The notes under the pieces: model-generated
The model's database searches: none
The model's input: the letters and a program-made list of their open reading frames with translations, nothing else
Told to the model about the DNA's origin: nothing
Source of the DNA: Lytechinus pictus
Taxonomy: Eukaryota; Echinodermata; Echinoidea; Temnopleuroida; Toxopneustidae
Assembly (NCBI RefSeq): GCF_037042905.1
Contig: NW_026974141.1
Location: forward strand, 3,712,001-3,776,000
Length of the DNA: 64,000 nucleotides
Direction: 5' to 3'
Position numbers and translations under genes: made by a program
Part shown: positions 1 to 17,700 of the stretch, one piece after another
Layout: each line of letters begins with the position of its first letter
Numbering within the stretch: position 1 is the first letter of the stretch

Positions 1-862
1 TCAAAACGCGTATATTAAAATTAAATAAACAAATTCTGCTCGCATTAAATAGGAAGATTTCCAATTACTCATCCTTTTCATGATATACAAAATGAATAGA
101 GTGTCCTATTTTTAGGTTTAAATCTCGAATTTTTCAGCTCGCGCTTCGCGCTCGCATCAATTATTTAGTTATATACATTTTCCATTCTTCAGGTAAAAAT
201 GTCAAAATTTCAGCTCGCGCTTCGCGCTCGCATTATTTGATAGTTGAAATATGTAAGATCTTCATTGCTAAGAAGATGCCGTTAACAGATCCGTTTTGTA
301 TCAGATCAAAACGCATATAAAAAATTCGCGCGAGCACTTTTTATTAAATAAGGCTTATGATATTAAATGAATATATATATGCATATATATATATATATAA
401 AGCTTAGAAGTGACTATATATTAGGACTACCCCTTCTAAGAAACAAACAAAAATTAACTTCGAGCGACCGATCGGGGAAAATGTGGGTGAAAAAATTTTC
501 GGCCCCCCCCCCCCCTATTGCCGAAGGCTGGATCCGCCCCTGTGTAGTGACGAGGGAAAAGCAAAGGAAACTGGGCAGAATGTTAAAGTGGAAGAGAAAA
601 AAAAAAAAAAGGGGAGAAACCTTAGGATTGAGGGGTCAAGACCCAGGGGGACTCGGGGAGGGGGGGGGGGAGGGGTACTCAGTATAAGTGTATGATACCG
701 GTAAGTATAAACAAAACAATAACATATCAAATTATTTTACATAGTTCTTTTTCAGCATACATTCATTCTTTTTACATGTTGTCCACATGACATACACTAT
801 TTTATATAAAGAGCTCTAGTGATGCCTACTTCATAACATAAATAAAAAATAATGACCACAGA

Positions 863-1464
863 ATGATCGCAGAACATTTTTCTACTATTGATTACATAGA
901 CTACACTGTACGATTCAGGGGCGGATCCAGCCTTCGCCAATAGAGAGAGGGGGGGGGGGGCGGTGGATTTTTTTTCCAGCCACATTTTACCCGATCGGCC
1001 GCTCGAAGTTGATTTTTGTCTATTTTTTGAAGGGGTATTCCTATAATAGTAAGCTTTATTCTTATAAATCAACATACATATATAATAATCTCTTAAACCT
1101 CATTTTAAAAAGAAATTCGAACGCGAAGCGCGAGCTATTTATTTTAAATTTTATGTATTTTGTCCCAGAATTTAAATATTCTGGGCAATATGTTTGTGAT
1201 TCTAAACAAGATGTGTACCCAACTAAATCATTACTGCGAGCGCGAAGCTTTGATCTGATAAAAAAAGGATCTGTTAACTGCTGCTTGCATAATGGAGACG
1301 TTACATATTTCAACAATCAAATATTGCGAGCGTGAAGCACGAGCTGAAATTTTTACATTTCTACCTGAAGAATGGAAATTCTAAGCACTTTTTGTAATCG
1401 TGAAAAGAATACGTGATGATGATGATGGCTTCTTGTAAAGTGCCGGTATTCGCCTCAGCTGGGC
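863..1464 (+). repeat. Dispersed repeat, copy 1
   Basis: This ~600-bp segment is repeated almost exactly at 3527-4134. It starts 'atgatcgcagaacattttt' and ends near 'gtgccggtattcgcctcag'. The two copies differ by scattered substitutions and small indels, including in the poly-G run. It contains two GCGAGC-type motifs. The family is unknown. Confidence 0.8.
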
Positions 1465-2689
1465 CAGCGGCGTAACAGGGGTCGGTGGCCAGGGGGGGCA
1501 AGAGCCAAAAATTTCCCGGTCATATTATGGAACAGGCAATGGCGTCATAAGGCAAAAATTTTGAGGGGGCGACATGGCGTATCGGGCAAATATATATATA
1601 TAAGCGAGCGAGCAAAATTTTTTGACATTTTTATTGCAAAAATCAAATTTTGTGATAGATTTTGACATAATGTTAAAAAGATGATATCATATTTCACCCT
1701 CCTCTTTCCTTTTTTCTCTCTTTTTTGTACGACACGGTGATTCAGAACAGGAATTTTTGTTATGATTGTGAGCATCAGGGCGAAGCTCGTTATGCTCTAG
1801 GGGGCCGAGTATGGCGCTTCTGGCAAGAAGTAGCTTAATATAGGTCCCGAGCGAGCGAAGCGAGCGAGATAAAAATCACCTTTTCATGAGAATCTAACAT
1901 GAAGATAGATTTTAACGTGATATTCAGAAAATATAATACACTTTCCTTTCTTTCCTCATTTTTTTTTGTTTGGTTGTAGAACTTTTGGGGGCCATGGTCC
2001 AAACTCATCCATATAACAGTGCTTTATGGGTGGGGTCCGTGGCAGAGCCCCGGAACCTCTTGATATCAAAGCCATTTTAAACCTTACAGATGGCCACTTA
2101 TTTTAATCAAATTGCGTGTATATTTATATAGCTTAAACATAAATTCAATACAGTTGTGTATCGTAATCATCCAAATATTGTGAGGGGCACACCATAGCAA
2201 ATGTGGGAAAAATTGTAAAAAGTCGCCAGCGAGCGAAGCGAGCCAGAAAAAAAATGGCCTGTTAAAATGAAATTCTAATTATGTGATAGATTTTTACATC
2301 ATTATAGCAAATATCATGTCATTTTTTTTTTTTCATTCATCTCATTTCGCTGCCTCCTTCATTTTCTTTTATTTCCCCTTGGCTGTTGAACCACCCCCCG
2401 GTACGCCAGTGCTTCAACGTAAAGCTTATGATGCAGGAAGGGTCCATATAGGGGCCCGTTATAGAACCCATTAAAGGTTACATATGAAGAGCCCCCACTG
2501 CACGGGCTCTTGACTCTTGGACAGAGCCTTTGGAGATTTAGCAAGTTTATGATAGACTTTCATACGACATTATGCTATATACCATCCATTTTTCTTCCCG
2601 CTCGTTATCTCAATCCTCGGCAGCCCGGTAGTGTACGTTATCTTGTCCCTATTCTTTATTTTCCAATTTAGATTTTGGCTAATTCCATT

Positions 2690-3010
2690 CTGCCTTTATT
2701 TCCCGCTTTTGTTTGCCTTTTTGTCATCTTTAATTTATTTCCCTGTCTTACTAATCATGCTAATGTATTTGTATATCGGGGCGAATTGTTCTTTCTCACT
2801 TGTTCTTTTTTCCTTCTTTTTCCCGTTATCTTTCCGTTTTCCCTTTTTTATGTTTTTTCCTAGTTTTCTTTCCCTTTTTATATGTTTTTTCTTAGTTTTC
2901 TTTTCCCTTTTCCTTTCCCTTTCCCCCTTTTTCTTTCCTTTCCCTTTCCCTTCCCTCCCCCCTTTTTTTTTTCTTTTTCCCGTTTTTTTTATTTTCCCCG
3001 GTGAGCTCCG
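2690..3010 (+). repeat. Pyrimidine-rich low-complexity tract
   Basis: About 300 bp that is almost purely C/T on the plus strand. It gives long spurious reading frames rich in Phe/Ser/Leu/Pro on this strand and Lys/Glu/Gly on the other. There is no sign of coding constraint. Confidence 0.8.
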
Positions 3011-3313
3011 CCAGGGGGGGGGGGGGGGCAGCTTGCCCCCCCTGCCCCCCCCGCCTGTTACGCCACTGAGCTGGGCGCTCATGGCGCTTGCTCAAAAATA
3101 GGAAATATCTCACAAATTTCAATGTCTTGAAACAGTGCTTAGGATCATCATTCAGTTCAAGTACTGATATAACTAAACAATGGATGCGAGGGTGAAAAAA
3201 TTGAGATGTGCACCTAAAAATGGGAAACTCTATTCATGTTTTGTAAATCATGAAAAGGATAAATATAAAGGGGGGGGGGCACGAGCCGGCTTTGCCCCCC
3301 CTGGATCCGCCAG

Positions 3314-3476
3314 TGTCTCCATGGGTAAAGTGATTACCAATATTCACATCTTTTGAAAATTCATGACTTTCTTATTGTTTGTCCGATATTGTTCAAACTT
3401 TCACCTATCAACTGAATTGTCTGATTTTTTTTTCTCTATAATAACAAGTTTTATTTGGGCTGGGTTCCTCTTTAAG
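3314..3476 (+). mobile_element. Truncated TTAA-type MITE (family M4), right half
   Basis: Matches the right half of the M4 copy at 30757-31359 (shared 'tgattaccaatattcacat'-like core, a subterminal 'tttgtccgatattgttcaaa' and an end near 'gggttcctcttta'). The left half is missing. Confidence 0.6.
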
Positions 3477-3526
3477 CAAAATGTGCAAGCAATGATGATC
3501 TGGGGCCCGTAACACAAAGGTTAGCA

Positions 3527-4134
3527 ATGATCGCAGAACATTTTTCTACTATTGATTACATAGACTACAATGTACGATTCAGGGGCGGATCCAGCCTTCG
3601 CCAATAGAGAGGGGGGGGGGGGGGGCGGCGGATTTTTTTTTCAGCCACATTTTACCCGATCGGCCGCTCGAAGTTGATTTTTGTCTATTTTTGAAGGGGT
3701 ATTCCTATAATAGTAAGCTTTATTCTTATAAATCAACATACATATATAATAATCTCTAAACTTTAGTTTAAAAAAGAAATTCGAGCGCGAAGCGCGAGCT
3801 CTTTATTTTGAATTTTATGTATTTTGTCCTAGAATTTGAATATTCTGGGCAATATGTTTGTGATTCTAAACAAGATGTGTATCCAACTAAATAATTACTG
3901 CGAGCGCGAAGCTTTGATCTGATAAAAAAAAGGATCTGTTAACTGCTGCTTGCAGTAAGCCATGGAGACGTTACATATTACAACAATCAAATATTGCGAG
4001 CGTGAAGCGCGAGCTGAAATTTTTTACATTTTTACCTGAAGAATGGAAACTCTAAGCACTTTTTGTAATCGTGAAAAGAATACGTGATGATGATGATGGC
4101 TTCTTGTAAAGTGCCGGTATCCGCCTCAGCTGGG
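3527..4134 (+). repeat. Dispersed repeat, copy 2
   Basis: Second copy of the 863-1464 repeat in the same orientation. It runs directly into a further segment (about 4129-4321) that is itself a near copy of 3070-3262, sharing 'ctgggcgctcatggcgcttg'. The left end of the window therefore holds at least two interleaved duplicated blocks. Confidence 0.8.
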
Positions 4135-5123
4135 CGCTCATGGCGCTTGCTCAAAAATAGGAAATATCTCACAAATTTCAATGTCTTGAAACAGTGCTTA
4201 GGATCATCATTCAGTTCAAGTACTGATACAACTAAACAATGGATGCGAGCGTGAAAAATTTGAGATGTGCACCTAAAAATGGGAAACTCTATTCATGTTT
4301 TGTAAATCATGAAAAGGATAAGTATAATGGAAATCTTCCTTCATTAATAATGCGAGCGCAAAGCGCGAGCAGAAGATTTTTGATATTGTGATCTGAAACT
4401 GGATGATTTAAATAGAGAACAAGCTGCGTATCTGAATAAACACGCGAACGCGTATTTCAGATCACTTTTTACGACCTAGAATCTGGGCATTCTAAATACC
4501 CCTTTTTTATCATGAAAATCAATAAGGCGAGCGCGAGCTTAAAACTGATATTCCGATCTGAAAAAGGGTCAATTTAAGCTGTTAATAAAACAGCCTAAAA
4601 TGAGTCATTTAAAGCACTTTTCTAATATGAATAAGATGCCTGAGTTATATTTCAACAATCAATGCGAGCTGAAATCGCGAGCCGAAAGTTTTGATAAGCT
4701 GTCAATGGGGATTTTAAGTAGTTTGTTACCATGGTTACTGAATTTATATTAATATATACATATCTTACCAATCAAAATGCAAGCACTAGCTGATACATTT
4801 TGTCAATCTGACCTGAATAGGGATATTTTTAGATCTTAATGGAATACAAGAAAATAATAGGTACCTGACAAATCAAATTTTGCGAGTGTGCAGCGCGAGC
4901 AGAAAATGTTAATATTGATTCAAACCATAAAACAGAAGTTTTTACATGCAGAGCACCTTTTAAAAATCAATTTGTAAATCAATCGAAATTTTTAATTTCC
5001 GAGCTTAAATATGTTTTATACAGTATATTGATTTCAACATTTTATATTTTAACCTCCATATTGAGCAAGAGATGTTAATCCCCTATAAAAGGCAATGCGA
5101 GCGCGATGCGCGAGCGAAAAATT

Positions 5124-5593
5124 CATACAGTGACATGAAATATTTTTTTTCAATTATTTCCCGATTCTTCCCTCATCTTATTTTCTCGTCTTCCTCCTGT
5201 TTCCCCTTTTCTTCTTTTTCTCCTCTCCTTTCCCTTCTTTTTCTTTCCCCCCTTTTTTTTTGCTCCGCCAATAGGGGAGTCCGGGCCCCCTGGATCCGCC
5301 CATGCGATTAATCGTGAAAATCAAGCGTACGATTAATCGCTACCCTATGTGTTACGGGACCCAGCTTCCTCGTCCTCGGGCTAGATCTTTTTCTCTCCTT
5401 CTATTTCTCCCTCGAACTGTTTCTCCTGGAACTTACAATGTACTTCATCTCTCTTTCATTCCGCTCCTCTCCATTCACTCTTAAAATGAAATATTAAATC
5501 AAGGATTGAAAGGTTGGAAGAGCGACAAAAATCCAAATCCAGCCATCCAAAATAATGTTATATCCAACCTTGCATAAAGCCGAATCCAACAAT
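5124..5593. other. No gene recognised
   Basis: Pyrimidine-rich at 5160-5260, then unremarkable sequence. The short reading frames have no recognisable domain. Confidence 0.5.
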
Positions 5594-6159
5594 TTAAAGG
5601 TCAAGTCCACGCCAGGAAAATGCTGACTTGAATAGAGAAAAATCAAACTAGCATAGTGCTGAAAATTTCATCAAAATCGGATGTAAAATAAGAAAGTTAT
5701 GTCATTTTAAATGTTTCACAAAACAGTGATATGCACAACTATAGGTGAGTCAGTCGATGATGTCCATCACTCACCTTTTCTTTTGTTTTTTATTGTTTGA
5801 TTATACAATATTTCATTTTTTTAAGATTTGACAACGAGGACCAACTTGACTGAACCATTATTATGCTAATTCCACACGTCCAGGGAGGAATTAATCGTTG
5901 TATCACTTGACAATGAGGAGAAAATTAGAATATTTCATATAATAAAATACAAAAGAAAAAGTGAGTGTATGACGTCAAAGTCTCCTCATTTGGATACTAG
6001 CCAGGATGTGCATATAACTGTTTTGTGAAATCAAGCGAAACTTTAAAAAGTCATAACTTTATTTTACATCCGATTTTGATGAATTTTTCAGTGTTATGCT
6101 TGCTGGATTTTCTCTTTTTATTCAAATCAACTTTTTGTTGGGGTGGACTTGTCCTTTAA
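5594..6159. mobile_element. TTAA-flanked MITE, family M1, copy 1
   Basis: Non-coding. Begins 'ttaaaggtcaagtccacgc' and ends 'ggtggacttgtcctttaa', so the ends are inverted repeats flanked by TTAA. Subterminal inverted copies of 'catcaaaatcggatgtaaaa' (left) and its complement (right) lie about 80-100 bp inside each end. Related copies are at 51636-52642 and 53614-54287. TTAA target duplication is typical of piggyBac and Kolobok DNA transposons. The autonomous partner is not seen here. Confidence 0.8.
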
Positions 6160-8642
6160 CGTTACTCTAATAAAAGTCTCTATAGATCTAGAAGTCTATA
6201 GCCTAGCCTTAGGCTACTTAAAAATATATATATTTAAAAAGCCCATGGAAGCCATAGAAATCTTATCTTTTTATCACAATTAACATCTAAAACCTTTTCT
6301 CTCTCTCGGTCTTTTGTATTCTTTATGACTTCTCTATATCTCTCTGATTTTCACACTGTCTCTCTCATTTTCCCCACTCTCTGTCTGTCTCTCATTCATT
6401 TTCCCCGTGTAGGTCTCTTTAATTTTTCCCTCCCTCTCTCAATTTTCCCATTGTCTGTCATTTTCTTCACTGTCTGTCTGACTCATTTTCCCACCACTGT
6501 TTCTGTCTCACTCATTATCACCCCCCCCCCTTTCTCTCACTTTCACTTCTTTTTGACATCCCGCTGTACTTATGATTGAGCAACGTTTAAAAAGTACAAA
6601 CAACCGCAGTCTAATGTACATTGTAAGGTACATGTGCAATGTACTTACATATTTATTTCTGACCAAATACATGTAATGATAACATTTCTATATCAATATA
6701 ATTGCCTCTTGATCGACTGCTTACTGAGTACACCGTATTGTAATACATGTTTCCATTGTATAGTTAGATTTGGATTTCACTCTCTAATGATTATTGAAGT
6801 TCTTCCTCCAGTTCAACCGAAGATGCTTAACTTAATTGAACCTATCTATATTGAAAGAGAAGTCTGCTATGAATCAGCTTAATATATTTCATCAATAAAC
6901 TGATTGGCTTTCAGTGTCAATAGGCAGTCTAGCTGTACATACAAGAATGTCGCCCCCCACACACACCTTGATAAAGAAAAATGACTCCTACCCCCTGTGC
7001 TGCCACGGGTAATTGCTGCTTGTGTATATAAATTGAGTTAAAGGCAAAAACATACATAAAAAACTAATTTAGGGCAGATTTCATGCGCTTATTTACAACA
7101 TCGATCACAAAAAGGTGGCTTCTCACCTGTTTGGACTAGATGCCTTGTTCCTGGAACGCCGTGTGCAGCGCTCTTCACATCTTAAGCTTTTTCGGAACAT
7201 TTCATTAACTTTCGTTAACAGAATCTTTGTCGTCACTAAATAACGCTCGTTTTTTATGTTGGCATTTTTTCATTTTTTTTGGGAAATACATGGATACAAC
7301 ACTTAATGGTTTAACTTACATATCACTGACTTGAAATTAAAAAAGTTGAAACTGATTACAAAGAAAATACAGTTTTTTATTATATGTCACGTGATTGATG
7401 ACGTTTTTTGACCCCTGTACCATAATACGTTCGGGGGGAGCCACTTCCTTTCAAAGATGCACAACATGATTGTCCAAGAAAACTCGTAAAGCCGGTTTAA
7501 GTTTCATCGTCGGGCGATATATGCGCGTACAAAAGAATGGGTATCAATAGCAACTAATTTATTATTCTTTATTTTGAATGAATACTCAGGCGTTGTTGTT
7601 TTTAGTAGGTTTTCTCATAGTGTAAACAACGTCCCCCGGGTACAGAGGTTTTGTTGCTCTCGGGTACTTTCCGATTTGAGAATTATCTTGTTCGTTTTGA
7701 TCATCGTACACGTTTTTTATTCGGAAATATTCGGAAAAGAAAACGCAGCTATATTTAGTGCATCACATAATTATGTGCACACTGCATATCGCATATGTGG
7801 GTCATCATTGAAATTGTTCGCCGTATCATTCAGGGTGATGGGTAAGTGAAAAGTATGGTCGTGTGACCTTACTTCGCGCGTGACCATATTTCGTGGACGG
7901 TCGTATATCTCAGAAAGTACTTAATATCGTGAAAATCTGATATCACTACAAGAAAAAGCGGTCAAAATTTATCCTGTAGTGAAAGTTTCTAGTTGATAAG
8001 ATTGGAATTTGTTTAAGCTAGGGCTAGGCGATTGGGCAGGCGCGCGCACCTGCCTCGGCCGATCCTCGCCCACCACTAACTTAGCACTTAGCAGGCAGGG
8101 TAGGACTTCGGACACATCGACACATAAACATCTCCAACTAAAGTGAGTACACTAACTACCCCAACATTCACTTCCAATCTAAAAAAACACAAGGTGAGAG
8201 GATATATTCCCTGTATGGGCAATGCATCCTCTCACCACCCAAATTTTTTGATCAACAACTGTCCTTTTTCCAGCCAAACGTTCTCTGCTCTTTAATTTAT
8301 GATTAACATCGGCAGTGAAACCTGATCTTATCCTCAGCATCCTAACATAGCTTCAGACCACTACCTCTCTCTAAAAAACGCCCATTGTCAACCACAATAC
8401 AATCCATGAAATAAGCACAATTTCAACACAAACCAAAACCAAAAAGCCTGTGTATCCATTTACATCTTTTATGATTGATAAGATATCCACGCATAAAGGA
8501 TTTGGACATGTTCAAAACCATCACCCCACCCCATGTGCGCCACAAATTCTACACCCTACACATACTATAATAGCCCCCTTTCAGCTCAGCAAACGCTCAA
8601 TATGTTATTCACATCTGGTTCCAAAATACACTGGGTCATTGA
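6160..8642. other. No gene recognised
   Basis: Contains a CT-rich low-complexity stretch at about 6295-6560 and AT-rich intergenic-looking sequence. I read both strands and found no domain, no convincing splice-linked exon and no RNA gene. Confidence 0.5.
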
Positions 8643-12706
<4,064 letters not shown>

Positions 12707-14790
12707 TCACACACAGGGATTTGCAATTGTATGGTATAGTTTATGTGTTGTAAGACTATAAGGTTGATAAAATCCCTTACCACACTGATAACATACATAG
12801 GGCTTCTCATCTGTATGGACTCGTTTATGTCTTCTGAGAGCACTTGATTGATTGAATGCCTTATCACACTGATCACATACATAGGGCTTCTCATCTGTAT
12901 GGACTCGTTTATGTCTTCTGAGAGCACTTGATTGATTGAATGCCTTACCACACTGATCACATACATAGGGCTTCTCCCCTGTATGGATTTGTTTATGTGT
13001 AACTAGATGATCACATCGACTAAATGCCTTACCACATTGATCACACACATAGGGATTTGCATCTGTATGGATTTGTTTATGGGTTGTGAGACTATGTTCT
13101 TGATTGAATGCCTTACCACACTGATCACATACATAGGGCTTCTCACCTGTATGGACTCGTTTATGTCTTCTTAGAGCACTTGATTGATTGAATGCCTTAC
13201 CACACTGGTCACATACATAGGGCTTCTCCCCTGTATGGATTTGTTTATGTGTCACTAGATGATCAGATCGACTAAATGCCTTATCACATTGATCACACAC
13301 ATAGGGATTCACATCTGTATGGATTCGTTTATGGGTTGTGAGACTATTAGGGTGATAAAATCCCTTACCACACTGATCACAAACATACCGCTTCTCACCT
13401 GTATGGACTCGTTTATGTCTTCTTAGAGCACTTGATTGATTGAATGCCTTACCACACTGATCACAATCATACGGATTTTCACCTGTGTGGATTTGTTTAT
13501 GTCTTGTTAGATCACTAGATTGACAAAATGCCTTATCACATTGATCACACACATAGGGATTCACATCTGTATGGATTTGTTTATGTGTTGTGAGACTATT
13601 ATGGTGATAAAATCCCTTACCACACTGATCACATACATAGGGCTTCTCACCTGTATGGACTCGTTTATGTCTTCTAAGGGCACTTGATTGATTGAATGCC
13701 TTACCACACTGATCACAAACATACGGCTTCTCACCTGTGTGGATTTGTTTATGTCTTGATAGATCACTAGATTGACAAAATGCCTTATCACATTGATCAC
13801 ACACATAGGGCTTCTCACCTGTATGGACTTGCTTATTATGTCTTCTAAGAGCACTTGATTGATTGAATGCCTTACCACACTGATCACAAACATACGGCTT
13901 CTCACCTGTATGGATTGGTTTATGTGTTGTGAGACTATTATGGTTATAAAATCCCTTACCACATTGATCACATACATAGGGCTTTTCACCTGTATGGACT
14001 CGTTTATGTCTTCTAAGAGCAGTTGACTGATTGAATCCCTTACCACATTGATCACATACATAGGGCTTTTCACCTGTATGGACTCGTTTATGTCTTCTAA
14101 GAGAACTTGATTGATTGAATGCCTTACCACACTGATCACAAACATACGGCTTCTCACCTGTGTGGATTTGTTTATGTCTTGTTAGATCACTATATTGACA
14201 AAATGCCTTATCACATTGATCACATATATAGGGATTCACATCTGTATGGATTCGTTTATGTGTTGTGAGTGTATGTTCTTGATCAAATGCCCTACCCCTT
14301 TCATCACATACAAACGGCTTCTCCCCTGTATGGATTTGTTTTATATGTATATTTAGCTCAAATTTTTCACTAAATTCCTTACCACATTGATCACATACAT
14401 ACCGTTTCTCACCTGTATGGATTTGTTTATGTAATGTGAGATTATAAGATTGACTAAATGCCTTACCACATTGATCACATACAAAGAACTTCTCATTGTC
14501 AATAACTTTCTGGCATGATGCAAAATATGAATCTATACGTGACTTACACTCAACTGTCATATTTACTTCATTTCCTTCTTTCAAAATCTCCTTATCACCA
14601 AGTTCAAAGTCATTCGATTTACAGGCAGGTCCATGTATTTCTCCATCAACAATCTGTAGAAAGCCTTCATGCAATGCATACGATGGAAAGACGATACCAT
14701 CAACCCCATGTTTGTACTTGAGATGTCTTGATAAGATGAGAGGAATAGCATATAATGATCCACAGAACTCACATCGGTAGATTCCAGAAT
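12707..14790 (-). CDS. Terminal exon: isolated finger, spacer and 21 tandem C2H2 fingers
   Basis: Acceptor 'ctatccaaatag' at 14791. The first finger reads YRCEFCGSLYAIPLILSRH with a final His five residues on. A ~65-residue spacer follows, then 21 fingers of 28 residues joined by HTGEKPY or HTDVNPY linkers. Recurrent recognition helices are [21 protein letters not shown] and SRSDHLVT. Many fingers follow a three-finger order ([24 protein letters not shown]). Finger 3 lacks its second Cys (CDERGR) and is probably not folded. Fingers 2 and 8 have an extra residue in the His spacing. The ORF ends NPCV-stop through a 2-bp deletion. Tandem fingers bind DNA at about 3 bp per finger. The layout, isolated finger then array in one last exon, matches PRDM9. 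Confidence 0.88.
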
Positions 14791-17700
14791 CTATTTGGAT
14801 AGAAATATTGTCATATTTTTATATGATTCAGAGATTAGGCATGTAAAGGTATCTATTTAAAAAACTCAAACGTAATGAAAAAGTACATGGTACATGGAAG
14901 GGCCCCCCCCAAAAAAAAATAAATAGAGTAAAATTCACAAATCGAAATGCTAAAAATTTGCTCAAAATCGGATAACAAAGTTATTTAATATCAAAGATTT
15001 TCATTATTCCGGTGAAACAGTTCTAATCATGTCTTTATGAATATTCATTAGGTGGGCTGATGATGTCATATCCCCACTTGTTCTTTTGTATTTCATTATG
15101 AAATTAGGTTTATTCAAAATTTGTCTAACAAGAATTAAAACAATTGGATTGACAACTGATAAAGTGCATTAGTTATTTACTGCCGCAACTTATTTCATCA
15201 TAATGGAGACACATCATTTACACATGCATGAAATAATTTAACATTTATGATTTCATGCAATAACATAAGAAAAAGGAAAGTGGGGATGTGACAACATCAG
15301 ACCACCTAATGAACATTCATGACAATGTGCATATACTATAACTGTTTTCACAAAATATTGATAAACTTATAAAATTCAATAACTTTATTTTTTGTCCGAT
15401 TTTGATTATTTTTTCAGCATTTTGCTCTGTGAATTTTACTCTATTTATTATTCATATTCAATATTTTTAGCAAGGACCATTCCTTTAAGTGTAATGAAGA
15501 GTTTTGGAGGACAGTCACGTCGTCAATTGCATGCAGATATATTACCAAGTGACTTGTTCCAAACCAACATACAATCTGGGATGATATATCATCCATGACT
15601 GCACATATAAACTAGCCTTGAAGGCAAGGGATAAAGTTCAGCAACCAAGAGAACTGCCCTCACCCCTATAATTTTTCAAGTAAAGAAATGGAGGGGGGTG
15701 GAAAACCAAAGGAAGAGAAGACAATCAAATAGAGATGCATTGGTTATGTCGAGAAAAGAAGACCATAAGCATAAGTTTTAAAGAATGAATGATTCTAGAA
15801 CTTCTTCTAGAATATCCATTGGGATAAAATGTGCTTATAATAATGGACAGATTTTTGTTGACTGTGGCTGAATATGGCATACATGTCCTTCATGTACACA
15901 CCAGTGTGAGTAGATTAGATTATGATCTTTAAAGGAGAATGAAACCTTTGGAACAAATAGGCTGGTGTTGAAACAGAAAAATCAAAGAATAAGAACAAAG
16001 TTAGAGAAAAATCAGACAAATAATGAGAAAGTTATGAGCATTTGAATATTGCAATCACTAATGCTATAGAGATCTCCCATTACCAAAGGATGTGTGATGT
16101 CACATGTGAACAACTTTCCCTTTGATGGACTATAAAATACTACCAAAATGTCTCTTTTTGCTTTTTCTTCTGGTGATACAAACAATTTATCCATTATGCA
16201 TTCTTCAAAAAAAAATTAAAATCTGTATTACATGCCCTCCTATAGAAATAACACATGATCTACTAATAGATGTGATACAAGTTGCAGTTTAAGTGAAATA
16301 TATACTAAAGTAATGGAGAGAGATGTTCACAAGTGACATCACACATCTTTGTTGCATTGCCAATATGAGGATCTCCATAGCAATAGTGATCGCAATATTT
16401 AAATTCTCATAACTTTCTCATTACTTGTCCGATTTTTCTCAAACTTTCGTTGATCTGTTTCTTTGATTTTTATGTTTTCAGACAAGTTTTCTTGTTCCAA
16501 AGGTTTCATTCTCCTTTAATAGTCAAGGAAGAATGTATTATTTCTCTCATTTTTGGGCACTTTCCAACTCTATCAAGAATAGATACTCTAAAGAAGACTT
16601 GAGATGGGAATTAAAGCAGATATGAACCAATAGCGGCATCTCGAGTTCTCAACTACTCATACCTGGCCAGTTTCCTGACCCATAATGCAAGTGTAGTGTA
16701 GTGATATACAATGTAGACCCACTTGAATGATAACATATTAATTAACTACTCAATATATTTATACTACAATAATTATGCTACCAAGTAGCAAAACAATTAC
16801 TTTTCCTCTCAAAACATTTTAGTTTCTCTATACAAATACAATCATAGGTCAATTTATTCTCTGTAGTATTAACAGATATCTGATAATGTTTATTTTAAGA
16901 CTATGTGTTTATAACGCAAAATCAATGAGAGACCACACACACTTCACTTCCTCTTTAAAGGGGAATCCAACCCAAATAAAACCTTGTTTTTATAAGAAAA
17001 AGAAAAATCAGACAAGTTGATAGGTGAAAGTTTGAACAATATTGGACAAACAACAAGAAAGTTATGAAGTTTTAAAAGTTGTAAATATCGGTAATCACTA
17101 TACCCATGGAGACTTCAAATTGGCCGCATATGGGATGTCATAGTGATGTAAGGCAAGGACTACTCTTCCATGTCCTCCAATACATATTATGGCTAAAATG
17201 TTATTTTCCCCAAAAGTTTTATTTCAAATTATATTTTTCTTTCATGAGGATATAAAACAATATACTACCTGGGTTATATCTAGATTACTGCCCCAGGGGA
17301 ATGGGTACTTAGGATAAAAACCACAAATCCCTGATAATAAAGTACATGGCCTATAAGAAAGTTGTCCTTGCCTCTTGTCATAATTTACTTACCCATTTGC
17401 CAATTTGAAATCTGCATATTATTAATGATCTCAATTTTAAAGCAGCTATAACTTTCTTATTGCTTGTCCGATTTCTTTCAAACTTTCACCATGCACTTTA
17501 ATTTATTTTTCTCCTTCCCAACACAACATTAATGGCCAAAGTTAACTCTTTGTGCGCTGGACCATGAACCCATCTGTACTGAATTATTTTCAGGGAGGGA
17601 AACAATGCATTGTTTGTTGAGTGTGAAATGCGAAGTTCGCACGGCACCGAGTGTGCATTGGTGCGAAGTACGCGTGGAAAGGGTTAAATGGATGTACACA

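Larger units (their letters stand above)
1..5123. repeat. Composite repeat region with GCGAGC/GCTCGC palindromic motifs
   Basis: No credible gene lies here. The stretch is built from diverged units carrying motifs such as 'gcgagcgcgaagcgcgagc' or its complement, for example near 140, 210, 1118, 1330, 3783, 4000, 4352 and 5097. Each is followed by an AT-rich spacer of about 100-200 bp. Long G or C runs sit next to a recurring 'ggcggatccagcc'-type motif. Short ORFs here follow low-complexity sequence and are not supported as coding. The element class is not recognised. A related antisense patch lies at 50.7-51.1 kb. Confidence 0.7.

Noticed and set aside
2631-3122. Hydrophobic Phe-rich ORF (plus) and Lys/Glu-rich ORF (minus)
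   Set aside because: Both derive from a nearly pure polypyrimidine tract; no coding signature.
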